The notes: generated by a model not told the origin, from the sequence alone. A stretch of 64,000 bases of DNA from Tetranychus cinnabarinus (GCA_022266195.1 WHVY01000006.1:992001-1056000), one strand, 5' to 3'. Shown: positions 24,413 through 36,452, numbered from the stretch's first letter. Program-made: numbers and translations.

Positions 24413-27004
24413 AAGACACGATCAACACATTTATGCACAAAGTGAAACAAATGAGCAAAAACGGGTGAAAATTGATTTCTTTAGACTCTAGATGTAGATG
24501 TAAGGTTTGTAGGGACGTGTAACTGAGCCCATTTTTGTGATTCAGTTCTCGAGAAAATTGAATTCGAAGTTGAAACTTGCACAGCTTTTTGTGCACCTAC
24601 GGAAGCATATTTTTTCATGAAACTCATAGTACTGAAGTAAATTTTGATAATGAACCAGAAAATGCACTTATTTTGGATAATAAAACTTTTCTTTTTCTGT
24701 AAAATAGGTTAGTTCGATTTTTAGTTAAATCGACCGCATTTCATGACCATAATGGTTAGAAAGCTGAAACTCATTATTTTTCGATAGAAGTAGTTGGTAC
24801 ACATTATGCATTAAATACTTTTAACAATTTAAAAACAGTTTTCTTGATTTCGACCATTGCCCTGAAAACTTTGAGCCCTAATATTTCGAGAATGACATTT
24901 CTTACAATCATTATTCTTTCACCAATTTAATTCTATGCTAATTGCTTATCCAATTCAATTTATTAAGTTTGCATTAGCGCGTTTGGGTTAGGATTTTTGG
25001 GTTAAAAATGCACAAGAAACACCTTATTCAGCTAAACAAACTCATATTAACACATATCTTGTTAACTAAACCATTTTTCTGGTTAAACTGCAAAATGAAA
25101 TGCAAAGAGTGATGTAAAAGGCTCGAATATTTGAGCAAAGAGTTGCAACTTAGTGGGGTTTGTAGGGACATAAAAACTGTGTCTATTGGTGCTATTAAAT
25201 ACCTCCTCCGATGGACAGTTTTCTAGATAATCCATGTCAAAGTTGAAACTTCGGTCGCCTTTTGTGCAACAATGGAAGCAGGTTTTTCCACGAAACATAT
25301 TTTACCGATGTATTTTTTGATGACCAACCAGAAAATGCACTTAATTTGAGAAACAAAACTTTTCTTTTGCCGTGAAACAGTTTAGTTCGATTTTGATTTA
25401 AAACGCCCGCATCCTGTGACCGTAATATTTAGCAAGCTGAAACTCATTATTTGTCATTGAAAATTTCTGCTTTACATCATGGGTCTAATACTTTTAACAA
25501 TTTAAAAACAGTTTTCTTGATTTCGACCATTGCCCTGAAAACTTTGAGCCCTAATATTTCGAGAATGGCTTTGCCTGCAGCCGTTTTTCCTGCACCAAAC
25601 ACTAGATTTGATTATAGACTAAAACAGTACAGGATTGAATATCGAATCTCTCAACTCTTTGCTCAAATGTTCGAGCCTTTTACATCACTCTTTGCATTTC
25701 ATTTTGCAGTTTAACCAGAAAAATGGTTTATTTAGCAAGATATAAGAGTATTAATATGAGTTTGTTTAGTTGAATAAGTTGTTTCTTGTGCATTATTTAC
25801 CCAAAATTCACAATTTAAATGCGCTAATGCAAACTTAATAAATTGAATTGGATTAGTAATTAGTAAAGGATTGAATTGGCGAAAGAATGATGATTGCAAG
25901 AGATGCCATTAGACCCATGATGTAAAGCAGAAATTTTCAATGACAAATAATGAGTTTCAGCTTGCTAAATATTACGGTCACAGGATGCGGGCGTTTTAAA
26001 TCAAAATCGAACTAAACTGTTTCACGGCAAAAGAAAAGTTTTGTTTCTCAAATTAAGTGCATTTTCTGGTTGGTCATCAAAAAATACATCGGTAAAATAT
26101 GTTTCGTGGAAAAACCTGCTTCCATTGTTGCACAAAAGGCGACCGAAGTTTCAACTTTGACATGGATTATCTAGAAAACTGTCCATCGGAGGAGGTATTT
26201 AATAGCACCAATAGACACAGTTTTTATGTCCCTACAAACCCCACTAAGTTGCAACTCTTTGCTCAAATATTCGAGCCTTTTACATCACTCTTTGCATTTC
26301 ATTTTGCAGTTTAACCAGAAAAATGGTTTAGTTAACAAGATATGTGTTAATATGAGTTTGTTTAGCTGAATAAGGTGTTTCTTGTGCATTTTTAACCCAA
26401 AAATCCTAACCCAAACGCGCTAATGCAAACTTAATAAATTGAATTGGATAAGCAATTAGCATAGAATTAAATTGGTGAAAGAATAATGATTGTAAGAAAT
26501 GTCATTCTCGAAATATTAGGGCTCAAAGTTTTCAGGGCAATGGTCGAAATCAAGAAAACTGTTTTTAAATTGTTAAAAGTATTTAATGCATAATGTGTAC
26601 CAACTACTTCTATCGAAAAATAATGAGTTTCAGCTTTCTAACCATTATGGTCATGAAATGCGGTCGATTTAACTAAAAATCGAACTAACCTATTTTACAG
26701 AAAAAGAAAAGTTTTATTATCCAAAATAAGTGCATTTTCTGGTTCATTATCAAAATTTACTTCAGTACTATGAGTTTCATGAAAAAATATGCTTCCGTAG
26801 GTGCACAAAAAGCGATCGAAGTTTAAATTTTGAAATCTATTTTCTCGAGAACTACCGATGTGAGAAATCTTTGTATCGCATAAATGGACTCAGTTATATG
26901 TCCCTACAAACCTACAGAGTCTAAATTTGAAAGAAATCAATTTTTACCCGTTTTTGCCCATTTCTTTCACTTTGTTAATAAATGTGATAACTGTGTTGTG
27001 TCTT
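24413..27004. repeat. 2.6-kb near-perfect palindrome (inverted repeat)
   Basis: Left arm about 24413-25489, right arm 25908-27004, spacer 25490-25907. The inner 0.9 kb of each arm (about 24600-25489 versus 25908-26800) appears identical by eye; the same 71-residue open frame occurs on the minus strand at 25083-25298 and on the plus strand at 26099-26314. Beyond that the outer 150-200 bases are clearly diverged, keeping blocks such as caaaaacgggt and tttgtagggac. Each arm is itself a diverged tandem pair of a roughly 0.6-0.8 kb unit (recurring tgcttcc...tgtccctacaaacc). The spacer holds further pieces of the unit. Probably a repetitive element in head-to-head array, homogenised recently. Not protein-coding as far as I can see. 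Confidence 0.85.
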
Positions 27005-27085
27005 GTTAGCTACAACCTAATATTTGTAAACCCAATTTTAGGTTAAAGAATATAAATTAACTCTAAATTATCCTTGTTAATTTAG

Positions 27086-29110
27086 ATGTTTTATTTCCTT
27101 CTCATTAACATTGTTGGCTGTTATTATAATATGATTCATTTTCTTATTTTTCTGGCAATCATTGATATTTCATCGCAAGTCAAAATTCACAAGCAATTTA
27201 TGCATGCTTACTACAAAACCCATTCCCAGGTTTACCCAATAAAGAACCAAGAAGACCATTATCAAGTTTATGTTGCTGGTAAAGTAATGAAGTTCAATGG
27301 AGTAAAACTATCAAAAAATGAGCTGCTAAGATGTAAGGTTATCGATATAAAGGACAACAAAATAATGTTTGTGTTGGATGGAAAGCCGGGAATCATAGTT
27401 CAGGAAAACGACGGTCAATATGCTCATCGCTGGATAACTCATAATGGAAATTTACTTGGCTCGTGGATTGTGCTTGGTGATGGTCTAGCTCTACGTGTAC
27501 CAGTTGTGCTCAATGGAAATTTGGGGAATCCTGGGAAACCATGGCCCTATGTGGAATTGTTGCATTTTGATTGGGGTTCCTCCGATAACAAGAATGAAAC
27601 ATCGGTTAGTGTTAAACATAACATTACTTGGTTTAATAGTTCAGATTGGATGACCATAACGGAATGGAGATTACAAGATCATATTTTTTTCGAAGATAAA
27701 CTGTTTCTCCTCATTTCTCGATCTCTTTTCAATCCAAACAACAATCCAACGCAAACATCACAAGAAAATACAAAGCATGAACTTGTTATTATCAGTTTTT
27801 GCTTAGGAAAAGGTTCACAGTTTTTATCTCATCCAATTGAGATTCACTTTGAACTACCTTTAACCCCGCAATTAATAGCCGCTTATCCAATCATGAATGC
27901 AGTTTTTCATTTTAAATTGGGCGCCAATGTTGATGAATCTAAAAGATATGCCATAATAACATATGGTGTGGATAATACATTAACCATTTATTATATTAAT
28001 AATTTACCTCTTCTGTTTAAGAAAAATACTTATGATTGTGCAAATGTTTCAGTTAAATTTAATTCATTTTATAAACATATTCGATTCGATGAAAATGGTT
28101 GTATCTCCACTATTAATGAATGTGAAAATGGTGGCGTTTTCCCAGCTGGCTCTATCTATTCTGTAGGTTCCTTGAGTGTATCTATCAACGAACCGTCTAG
28201 CAATGTCTATCTGTCCACTTTACATTTGGATTATCCTCATTTACAAACAATTATTTACATCTCTAATAAGGATGGAGTTAAATCGTGTGAGCTCGATTAT
28301 GGCCTGGAATCTTTAACGTGTAAACCCATCTTGTCTTACAAAGAACCTTTCAAATTGTATCCACATATTAATGTCATTGATGCCCAAGTATTCGTTGTCG
28401 ACTCCGCAGGTGGAACTTATCTTTTCGACAAAAACTGTACAGATTATTCAAATTGTATTACTTGTGTAATGTTTGGACATTCAATTGGCTGTCGATGGGT
28501 TGACAATATATGCGAAAGAGTTGTGGACTTTACGCAACAGATTGGCTTATCAAACAACTACTGCATTACAATTGTTGGAGTCACACCAAAGGAAATAACC
28601 TCGTCAGATAAATCATTGAAAATTGAGCTGTCAACTACTCTTCCATCATTTGGTTCTCAAGAATCAATCTGGATCTCTGTTGGTCCTGGAAATTATTGTC
28701 CTAATGTAATTATACAAAATCAAACGATCCATTGTGATTTGGTTTTGGCATCTTCTGGTTTCTTTCCAGTTAATGCAACTTTTTATTTTGCCAAGTATGC
28801 AAATTCAGTTAGTCTCACCTCAATAACTAAAGATGCAATCTCGGTCAGCCGGATAGACTACACTTTCTGGATTTTTTCCGTTATATCGGTTACTATAGCT
28901 ATATTCGTCATATTCTGCATTTATGTAGCTACTAGTATGAATCTAAAAGGTACAGAATCAAGGGTTGGTTTATTTGCAAGACTCAACTACTACTCTAATC
29001 CACAAAGATCACAAAGATCACAAAGATCACAAAGATCACAAAGATCCACAAGCACGCGGACAGGAAGTTATACTTCGGCCAAGACTCATGAAATGTCACT
29101 ATCATTCTAA
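27086..29110 (+). CDS. Plexin/semaphorin-like membrane receptor, no GAP domain
   Basis: A 674-residue single-exon protein. Signal peptide: a hydrophobic stretch from Met16 (MIHFLIFLAIIDISSQ) suggests translation may start there, at 27131. Residues about 35-440 look like a Sema beta-propeller. Residues about 450-487 form a PSI (cysteine-knot) module, C-x5-C-x2-C-x8-GC-x-W-x4-C. Residues about 495-575 fit an IPT/TIG-like fold. One membrane helix follows (about 591-614, WIFSVISVTIAIFVIFCIYV), then a tail of about 55 residues, basic and Ser/Arg/Gln-rich. This is the plexin ectodomain order, but the cytoplasmic R-Ras/Rap GAP domain of true plexins is absent, so it could be a decoy or co-receptor. 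Lack of introns beside multi-exon neighbours suggests a retrocopy or lineage expansion. The polyadenylation signal AATAAA is at about 29156. Start chosen as the first in-frame ATG. Confidence 0.7.
   Translation: MFYFLLINIVGCYYNMIHFLIFLAIIDISSQVKIHKQFMHAYYKTHSQVYPIKNQEDHYQVYVAGKVMKFNGVKLSKNELLRCKVIDIKDNKIMFVLDGKPGIIVQENDGQYAHRWITHNGNLLGSWIVLGDGLALRVPVVLNGNLGNPGKPWPYVELLHFDWGSSDNKNETSVSVKHNITWFNSSDWMTITEWRLQDHIFFEDKLFLLISRSLFNPNNNPTQTSQENTKHELVIISFCLGKGSQFLSHPIEIHFELPLTPQLIAAYPIMNAVFHFKLGANVDESKRYAIITYGVDNTLTIYYINNLPLLFKKNTYDCANVSVKFNSFYKHIRFDENGCISTINECENGGVFPAGSIYSVGSLSVSINEPSSNVYLSTLHLDYPHLQTIIYISNKDGVKSCELDYGLESLTCKPILSYKEPFKLYPHINVIDAQVFVVDSAGGTYLFDKNCTDYSNCITCVMFGHSIGCRWVDNICERVVDFTQQIGLSNNYCITIVGVTPKEITSSDKSLKIELSTTLPSFGSQESIWISVGPGNYCPNVIIQNQTIHCDLVLASSGFFPVNATFYFAKYANSVSLTSITKDAISVSRIDYTFWIFSVISVTIAIFVIFCIYVATSMNLKGTESRVGLFARLNYYSNPQRSQRSQRSQRSQRSTSTRTGSYTSAKTHEMSLSF
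29001..29045 (+). repeat. 9-bp tandem repeat in receptor tail
   Basis: Five exact copies of cacaaagat, encoding repeated Gln-Arg-Ser in the cytoplasmic tail of the plexin-like protein. Likely length-variable by replication slippage. Confidence 0.9.
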
Positions 29111-29856
29111 AATAGAAAGATTTCTGTTAATTTTGTTCATTTACCCCAGGAGAAACAATAAAAGCACCAAAACTTCAGTAAACTCTTTTCCCTTCAAATT
29201 GTTTATCACTTGTCCTTACATTTGAACAGATTTTGTTTTTAACCTCAATGGTACTGCTATTGCCATCTGTACGTTAATATTTACTTCAAAATGGCCAATA
29301 AACTGTTGTGATTGACTTTAATTTAACTCTTTAATTTGTGGTAATATTTAATCAAAATCCTTTTACTTTACAATTTATTCTAGTCTTTTCTCCTAACATC
29401 TACGGTTTATTGAAAAGTCTTTACTGTCAATTTAGCATCTTACTTTAGTTGTTGATTAGCAAATTGTCTGGTTGTATTCAAATGATTGATCTAAGGATTT
29501 TACTCTATGATCATGGAAGCTGCTTGAATTGAATTATTTGTACAATCTTTAACGAAAAAACTGTGTCTTTTTAAGCTCTGCGTTATTGATTAATCTTTAA
29601 AGGTTGAAACGATTTTTTGAATTTATTGAATCCTTCATTAGATAAGTCAATCAATAATGAAGGACAATTAGTTTGCTCAATTTCAATTTAAATGTCAATG
29701 TCTAGATGGCGCAGTTGACAACATTAAAAATTGTAAGCTGTAATATAAAAATGATTGAGATTAAGCTTGTAAAATGTTTAAATTATTCTTGTTTCTTGAA
29801 GAAGCCTTTTTTTCATCCAGTTAGTTGATCAAAGTTCATTACCATCTTTATCCATC
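29111..29856. other. Intergenic gap between receptor and adaptor genes
   Basis: Holds the 3' end of the plexin-like transcript (AATAAA about 29156) and presumably the promoter of the adaptor gene. No other feature recognised. Confidence 0.5.
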
Positions 29857-31308
29857 ATGTCAGCAATACTAAAGGCCTTCACTTTTGGGAAATCTAAGCA
29901 TAAAAGTAAGCTCATCTTTGTATCTACATCAAGTTACGATATTTCCTTTCAAAGTAACCGTTGACAGTGAGTTTGACTTTTTAGTAACAATGTGTTGGTT
30001 AAATTACAGAGTTGCCCGAAGAATGGGGTGAAGATATTAAACATCCGGTCAACGAAGGGTTGCCCTTTCACTGTAAATATATTGGATCAACTTTGGTTGA
30101 AAAAGCTTCAGATGATGCAACCACAGCAGAGGCAATTAAAACAATTATTCAAATGGTGAGTTTCAATTCCATCATCGACAAGCAATGTGTTTGTGTCGCT
30201 TTTTTACTCAACATTTATCACTTTCAATTTTAAATCATGTTAATCTGGAATGTTTTCTTTCTCAATCTCTCTGTTTTCAGTCCAAACTGGCTGGTAAAGT
30301 TAAAAATTTGCGCAAGGTTGTCCTCACCATAAAACCTACTGGAATAAGTTGTAAAGATGCTCACAATGATGAAGAAATTTTCGATATCTCTATTTACAGG
30401 TATTTAATGGCTGTTCTTCCTATTTTTGTCCAATTCACCGAATTCAAATTTTCTGTCCTATTCTTTTGTTTTATTAGAATCTCATATTGCTCAGCTGACG
30501 CCAATTATGACCGGGTTGTCGCCTTTATCGCTACAAATAAGAATGAAACTCACGAATGCCATGCTTTCCTTACCAGAAAAAATGAAGTAGCTCGTGCCTG
30601 TGGTAATTTTCTTCATTTTTAATTCTTGAATTTTACTTCCTTATACAGTCAAAATCTGTTATGTGATTATTGTACGATTAATGTACTTCCTGTTTAGTGT
30701 TTAGTGCATTTGATATTTTCCAGTATCGTTACTCATCTTTTACACCATAGATTCATTGATCAATTATTTGATTGTTTCCTTTGTTAATCTTTTACCGTTC
30801 TCTTTTCTTAATCATATTTAGCATTAACAATCTCTCAAGCTTTTGCCATTGCTTTTGAAAAATACCAAGAAACATTGAAAGAGAAGAATCAATCTAAACC
30901 AAGTAACGACAGTAAAGATACCAAATCAAATGGTAAATCAACTGATCAGGCATCCAATGAAAATTGTCAGACAAATGGAGCACCCATGATTGATTTGCTT
31001 AGTGATTCAACTCCAACTCTTAATGGACAAATTAATGATCTTGATGCTGATAAGGATTGTTTCCTTAGGTAAAACTATTTTCAATTCATTTAATTTTAAT
31101 TTTTCAATGAACTTATCATTAAAATGTTTTTATTACCATGTTTAGGTTGGCTATGTCTCGAGCTCGAACAGTATCTGATGATGTCCCTCTATTACCAAGT
31201 AATTTAACTCTTAAAGGATTCCAAGACCCAAATCAGCTGAATGAATTCATCAGAGCTGCTACTTGTGATGATGGTTTTGATAAAAATGATGCATTCAATC
31301 TGTTCTAG
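29857..31308 (+). CDS. LDLRAP1: LDLRAP1/ARH-like PTB-domain clathrin adaptor
   Basis: Six exons: 29857-29905, 30010-30155, 30281-30399, 30478-30602, 30822-31068, 31146-31308; all introns GT-AG with phases that fit, giving 282 residues. After a basic N terminus, residues about 20-155 form a phosphotyrosine-binding (PTB) domain: KLPEEWG, FHCKYIGSTLVE, DISIYRISYCSAD, ECHAFL, ISQAFAIAFEKYQ. These landmarks match the LDL-receptor adaptor ARH, which links FxNPxY tails of LDL-receptor-family cargo to clathrin and AP-2 at the plasma membrane. The linker has MIDLLSD, close to ARH's clathrin box, and the C terminus ends DDGFDKNDAFNLF, similar to AP-2-binding acidic/phenylalanine motifs. FAM43 and GULP/Ced-6 are related alternatives; the SIYRISYC core and the C-terminal motif favour ARH. 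The start ATG is followed at once by the family-like SAILKAF. Confidence 0.85.
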
Positions 31309-32215
31309 AATCTCTTTTATCCACAAGATGTTCCAAGTTCATGAAGTTTCTTTTTCTAATGGTTTTTTCTATTAGTAAACTTTATGTTTCTTATTATTGT
31401 TGACAAATGCCCAACAATTTTCATTTAACGTTGATGAAATTGTTATAAACCGAACCTCAGGTTAACACTTTTTTTTATTAACCTGGTTTCAAAACAACTC
31501 AAAGTAGTCTTTAACTATTAATCATTAATTGTCTATTTCCTTTATACTTCGCTCTCTATACTCTATTATATACTTGTTAATTCAATTCTCATGAAGTTGA
31601 CACTTTCAATTTGTGTCTCTTCTGAGTTTTGATAGCTTTGTTTTGATCTTTGAAATCGCAATTCAAACTATTGTAAACCGATCAATGTTTTCTTTTTACC
31701 TAAATTTGAATCTCTTTTTATAAAAAGGCAACTACATGCAAAAAAATAATCATTATACGAATCTCAGAAGAAAAGATTACATGGTAAATCACTACTTTTT
31801 TTATAAATCCATTCTTTTATGCTATCCTTTTATTTCATTTACACAATTTCTTGTTCCGTATTGCTCTTTTGTCATAACATTTGCTCAGTTGACATCAACT
31901 TGAAGCATTTCATCTCTTGGATAATTGTGATTATGAAATTAAACAAAAGAAATTTACAAAAAATTGGAATAAGTCAACTAATGGAAAATTAAACTGAAAC
32001 ACAGTTAGAAAGACAGAAAATGCAAAGCATTTTATCAAGGATTCAAGAAAACTGAGTAGAAATGTTTGTTCGATCATTGAATGATTTAGAACAAGAAGTT
32101 TGAGAAAAATGGAGAGTCGATGATTGGTTGATTATTCCTTACAATTTCAGATTCTTAAGAGAAATATAATAAGAGAAAAACTTTATTTAAGATGGATCTA
32201 GTAAAGGATTTTGAA
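31309..32215. other. Convergent intergenic region
   Basis: Lies between the 3' ends of the adaptor gene (plus) and eIF1A (minus). It contains the minus-strand polyadenylation signal of eIF1A (AATAAA complement near 32182). Nothing else seen. Confidence 0.5.
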
Positions 32216-33023
32216 TCATATAGCTTCAATAGCAGCTTCTTCAGCATCGCTGGCACTGCTTCCATCGTCACTGACATCACCGAATTCAATGTTGTCATCT
32301 TCTTCTTCTTCACCATATACATTTTCATTGATTTTAGCATTTTCAGGAAGTTCACCATATGCTTTAAGGTTACGAGCTTCATCGTGATTGTATTTAAGTA
32401 TAACATCAGCTTTAGAGTCTTGGTAATCACGTAGACCGACTAAGATGATATCTCCTTGATTAATCCACACTTTTTTCCGCAGTTTCCCTCGAATATGACA
32501 AAGACGTTTGACCCCATCAAAACAAAACGCCTCAAGTCTACCATTACCAAGCATTTTAACAACTTGAGCATATTCTGAAGATGAAAAGATAAAAACACTG
32601 AATTAGCTAACTGAATAAAATGACACCACCAAGGGAAGGTAGCAGCAATAAAAGCTGAATAATTTAAATTTACCTTGTCCATCCTCCTTGAATACTAATT
32701 CTCTTTTTTCAGTCTCATTTTCATTCTTTCCTCGACGACGATTTTTACCTCCCTTTCCTGGATTCAGCAAAAGAAAAGAGATGAAATAAAAAACAAGGTA
32801 TTAGATGAAATCAAATATGAATAAGAAAAGATTATTTTTTTAAAATCAATCAAATGATGACGCAATCAAGTTAAAGATTCACATCACTACATTGAACAGC
32901 ATGCAAACAACATGGGAAATGAAATACAGAGGAGATAACATCGTCATGAGTATCACTTTTGACAGAAGAGCGTAACAAGAAGCAAAAAATAAACTATAAG
33001 CACTTACCCTTATTTTTCGGCAT
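32216..33023 (-). CDS. eIF1A: Translation initiation factor eIF1A
   Basis: Three exons, minus strand: 33023-33008, 32757-32674, 32574-32216, phases consistent, 152 residues. The N terminus MPKNKGKGGKNRRRGK and the OB-fold core (ELVFKEDGQEYAQVVKMLGN, FCFDGVKRLCHIRGKLRKKV, DIILVGLRDYQDSKADVI) are nearly those of animal eIF1A, which binds the ribosomal A site in the 43S complex and promotes scanning and start-codon choice. The helical extension is followed by an acidic tail (EEEEDDNIEFGDVSDDG). The tail ends DAEEAAIEAI, slightly longer than and different from the usual DDI-type end that contacts eIF5B, yet still ends in Ile. The first exon codes only five residues, and its intron is about 250 bases. 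A housekeeping gene; identification is secure. Confidence 0.97.
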
Positions 33024-34140
33024 GTTGCTACTAAAGAATTAGATTAATCAAGTTACCAATGTAATTAAAAGTGGAAATTGATTATAAGTAGGATGGTTAA
33101 AACTGGCAAGAACAATCAGCCAAAAAAATTCAATTAGGAAATGAGATAAATGAGTAAATGAAACCAGGCAGGAGTATGGGAAAAAATATAAATGCCACCA
33201 AACAGAAGGGACCGTTTACAAATTATGCTCTGTTCTATCAATTTCATGAAAATATAATTTTATGAATAAATACATGATAAAAATAATATTATTACTTGTC
33301 ATCATTTATTTAAAAAATATTTGAGAATCGCAGCTATCTTTTTATTCAGTTTGATCAAACAGTTTTTCACGCTCAGAAAGACTGTAACACAGTAAATGGC
33401 AACTGAAAACCAATCTGTAAATTTTACAATTTTCAATTCTTGATTCTAAGCCTTAATATCAATCCCAATTATCAATTCACCAACAAAGATTGAGAAAATT
33501 TAGTTTGATAAAAAAGATCAAAAATTACAGATTTTAAAAGACTATCACAAATCTTGAAATTTTTTCAAAACAAGCCTACAAGAATGAACTTTTTAGAAAT
33601 ATTTTGTCAGATAAAATCCGAACTTATTCCTAAAAACCAATCAATTAAAATAGATGTAAAAATTTTATCAAATTATCAGGAAAACTCAAATACACCTTAG
33701 GTCTGTGCATAATCTAAATTGACTGATTTGTGATTAAACATGAAGAGGAGCTTGCAGTCTTTTCCACAAGATCAACATGAATCTGATTTATTTTCTGCAA
33801 GTTAAACAGAGATCTTGAAAATTCATCTCCACGATTCAAAAAGAGTATTATTGATCTAAAATGTTGGAAATAATCTTAATAACAATATTCAATCAAATTG
33901 CAAACGGTTGCACAAAGAATCTGTCACTAATACGATCTGGATTCACATTATCAAAGATGGAAAGTATTTTTTTCATGATCACAATTGCATTTTATTATGA
34001 CAATTCGTCGATTTCAAGCATTAGGCTATAAAAAAGAGCAGATTTAACATAAGCAATCTGGTAGAACAAATTATTTTTTATAAGTATTTATTTGTATTTA
34101 GTATAATCAGCGGTATGATTCCAGAATTTAGTTTGTACTT
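33024..34140. other. Intergenic, eIF1A promoter side
   Basis: Sequence upstream of eIF1A and downstream of GILT. No ORF or repeat of note; AAATAAAT complement near 34086 may be the GILT polyadenylation signal. Confidence 0.5.
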
Positions 34141-35368
34141 CTATTTGCATCCACTTGGTTTAGTTGCTCCTTGCTGTAATGAATTGAGAAAAGAATTAGT
34201 TCAAATATCTTAAAGAAAGAGTTGACAGAAAATTATGACAACTTACAGGGAAAGAATCACATAAAAGGCCTTTAAGATCGTCGAGAGCTCGGTTTTGAAT
34301 ATCACTGGTGTGTTGCTACAATAAAAAGAGTAAATACAAAATAGATTAGTTAGATATTCTGATTTTTGATTTTGAATTTGCTGAGAGGTAAATTACATTG
34401 TTAACAGTGATCCATGGGATGAAATTTGGTTTTGGGACCAAAGATTTGGTAGCAACTCCTTGCTCCTTGAGTAGTTGCGATCCTTTCACTCCATTGGCAC
34501 AGTTTTCAATGGTGGTGTAGTTTAGGCCTTGTTTTTGGGCACACTGTAAAGTAAAGAAGAAATTATATGTTAATCAAGTTTCATGTAATTTAAATGAAGA
34601 TGAATTGCGTACAGATTTGCCGGCTCGATCAGGTGAACTTGCACTTTCCATGCAGTTAACGAATTTGATTAAAGCAGAAGTATCAAGTTCAGATTTGGCA
34701 CAGGCTTGGATTTTGTTTCCTTTGCATTCCCTTTCGCCATGTTGACAGCTGAATGAGATTGTAGATCCACTTTCAGTCCACTGGAAAAAAAAGAGAGAAA
34801 TGATTAGTAAAGAGTAAGCAAAATCAAAAAATCGATTTCATGAGCTTAAATTTAATATATAAATATAATTGTGAAATTTATGAGTAAACACATATTGATT
34901 CTATTTAGAGAATCAATAAATCTCAGTTTGATCAATAAGGCTGTCTTTGAAAATAAATTACTGTCGCAACAGTAAGCTTGAAAACTGAACTTGGGAATCG
35001 AGGTAATTCAGCCTTGCAGTTGAATGGAAATAATAATTGTTCAATTTAAATTTCAATCCCTTCCAAGGTAAATTCATGATTTAACTTACGGATGCTTTGC
35101 CGAAAGGAACAAGATCAACGTTTATCTTTTCGAGTCCAAGAGATTGGATGGTTGGATATAATTGATAGGTTATGAAAGCGATTGAATCTGGACACAATGT
35201 TTCATAATAGACTCCTAAGGATACCTTGTCCACTTGTTGACCATTAACCTATTTGGAAAAAAGATTTTATCAGTAAGAGAAGACAAAGAAAAGGTGAGTT
35301 TTCTATAATTTACTAACCTTAAATGAGGAAAAAGTAAGTAAAGTGACCACAACAAATAAAATCTTCAT
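34141..35368 (-). CDS. IFI30: GILT-like thiol reductase (IFI30 family)
   Basis: Six minus-strand exons: 35368-35318, 35248-35090, 34780-34613, 34543-34397, 34315-34247, 34173-34141; 208 residues, all junctions GT-AG and in phase. Signal peptide MKILFVVVTLLTFSSFKVNG. The GILT signature C-Q-H-G-x2-E-C-x2-N-x4-C is complete (CQHGERECKGNKIQAC). IEN-x-C and FIPWITVN match the thioredoxin-like fold. Family members reduce disulfides in endosomes and lysosomes and act in immunity. The active site is CPDS rather than CxxC (residues ETLCPDS): the second cysteine is a serine, as I recall for many arthropod GILT-like proteins, so disulfide reduction may be weak or follow a one-cysteine mechanism. A nested transposon begins about 66-76 bases upstream of the start codon, so the promoter may be displaced or supplied by the element. 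Confidence 0.93.
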
Positions 35369-35444
35369 GGTTGTAAAGGGTGTCGGAAATAAAATGCTTG
35401 AAAGGCAGAAATTAAAACTAAAAAATATTACGTTAGCCTAGAGG

Positions 35445-36452
35445 CAAAGAGTAAAGCAAAGAGTAAAGGAAGAAGAGACAGCAATTCAATACAAAGTCTG
35501 AACCAAAATTTTTTTTTGGTGTCAGAAGATGGCGCGAGAAAGAGACTCTTTCTTTTTACTTTCTTTACAAATTTTTTACTCTCTTTTTCTCTTTCATTTC
35601 TCTTTCTTTTCATCATTAAAAATTAAGTTAACACAATTAATACCAACATTAGAAAAGGCTTTTTTGACTACTTTTTAATGTTTTCAATGTTATTTGAATT
35701 GATTTTAATGATTTTGATGCTATGATTTCTTATTTAATGATATATTTGTGATGATTTAACAGAAAAATTTCATTTTAACTAACAAAATCTGAACTAATCA
35801 AGCTAAAGTCTATCAAAAAGTTTTTTTCATCATTCTATTACAGTTTTGGGACTATTTTGGTTATTCTGCTAATCAATTCTGAATTCATTGATTTTACAGA
35901 AATTCACCTTCACATAAAGCAAATGGTGAATAAATTGTCGTTAGTATAATGTTGAGCATATATCTATCGGTGAACGAATTCACCATTAAATTATGAATCT
36001 AACCAATGAAAACAATAAATTCAAAATTTATTGACAGGAAAATTTATCGTAAATAAAATATTACCGAAACCTTAATACAATGATCATTAAAACTTTTTGA
36101 TAGACTTTTGTTTGATACAGATTTTGTTAGCTATAAAGACATTATTCTGTTAAATCATCACAAATATATCATTAAATAAGAAATCATAGCATCAAAATCA
36201 TTAAAATCAATTCAAATAACATTGAAAACATTAAAAAGTAGTCAAAAAAGCCTTTTCTAATGTTGGTATTAATTGTGTTAACTTAATTTTTAATGATGAA
36301 AAGAAAGAGAAATGAAAGAGAAAAAGAGATTAAAAAATTTGTAAAGAAAGTAAAAAGAAAGAGTCTCTTTCTCGCGCCATCTTCTGACACCAAAAAAAAA
36401 TTTTGGTTCAGATTGACTATTGAATTGCTCTCTCTTCTTCCTTTACTCTTTG
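35445..36452. repeat. Fold-back unit 1
   Basis: About 400-base inverted arms (35445-35860 and about 36055-36452) around a 200-base loop. The arms encode only spurious K/R/E-rich open frames. The terminal 12-mer CAAAGAGTAAAG is tandemly doubled at the left end. Confidence 0.75.

Noticed and set aside
25083..25298. 71-residue ORF present on both strands (also 26099-26314) as a real gene
   Set aside because: It is the same palindrome-arm sequence twice, partly repeated in the spacer, with no domain signal; identity reflects arm identity.
35428..35616. Lysine/arginine-rich ORF (also 36293-36676) as a basic protein
   Set aside because: Falls in the fold-back arms of the transposon; low-complexity translation of a purine-rich tract with copies in both orientations.
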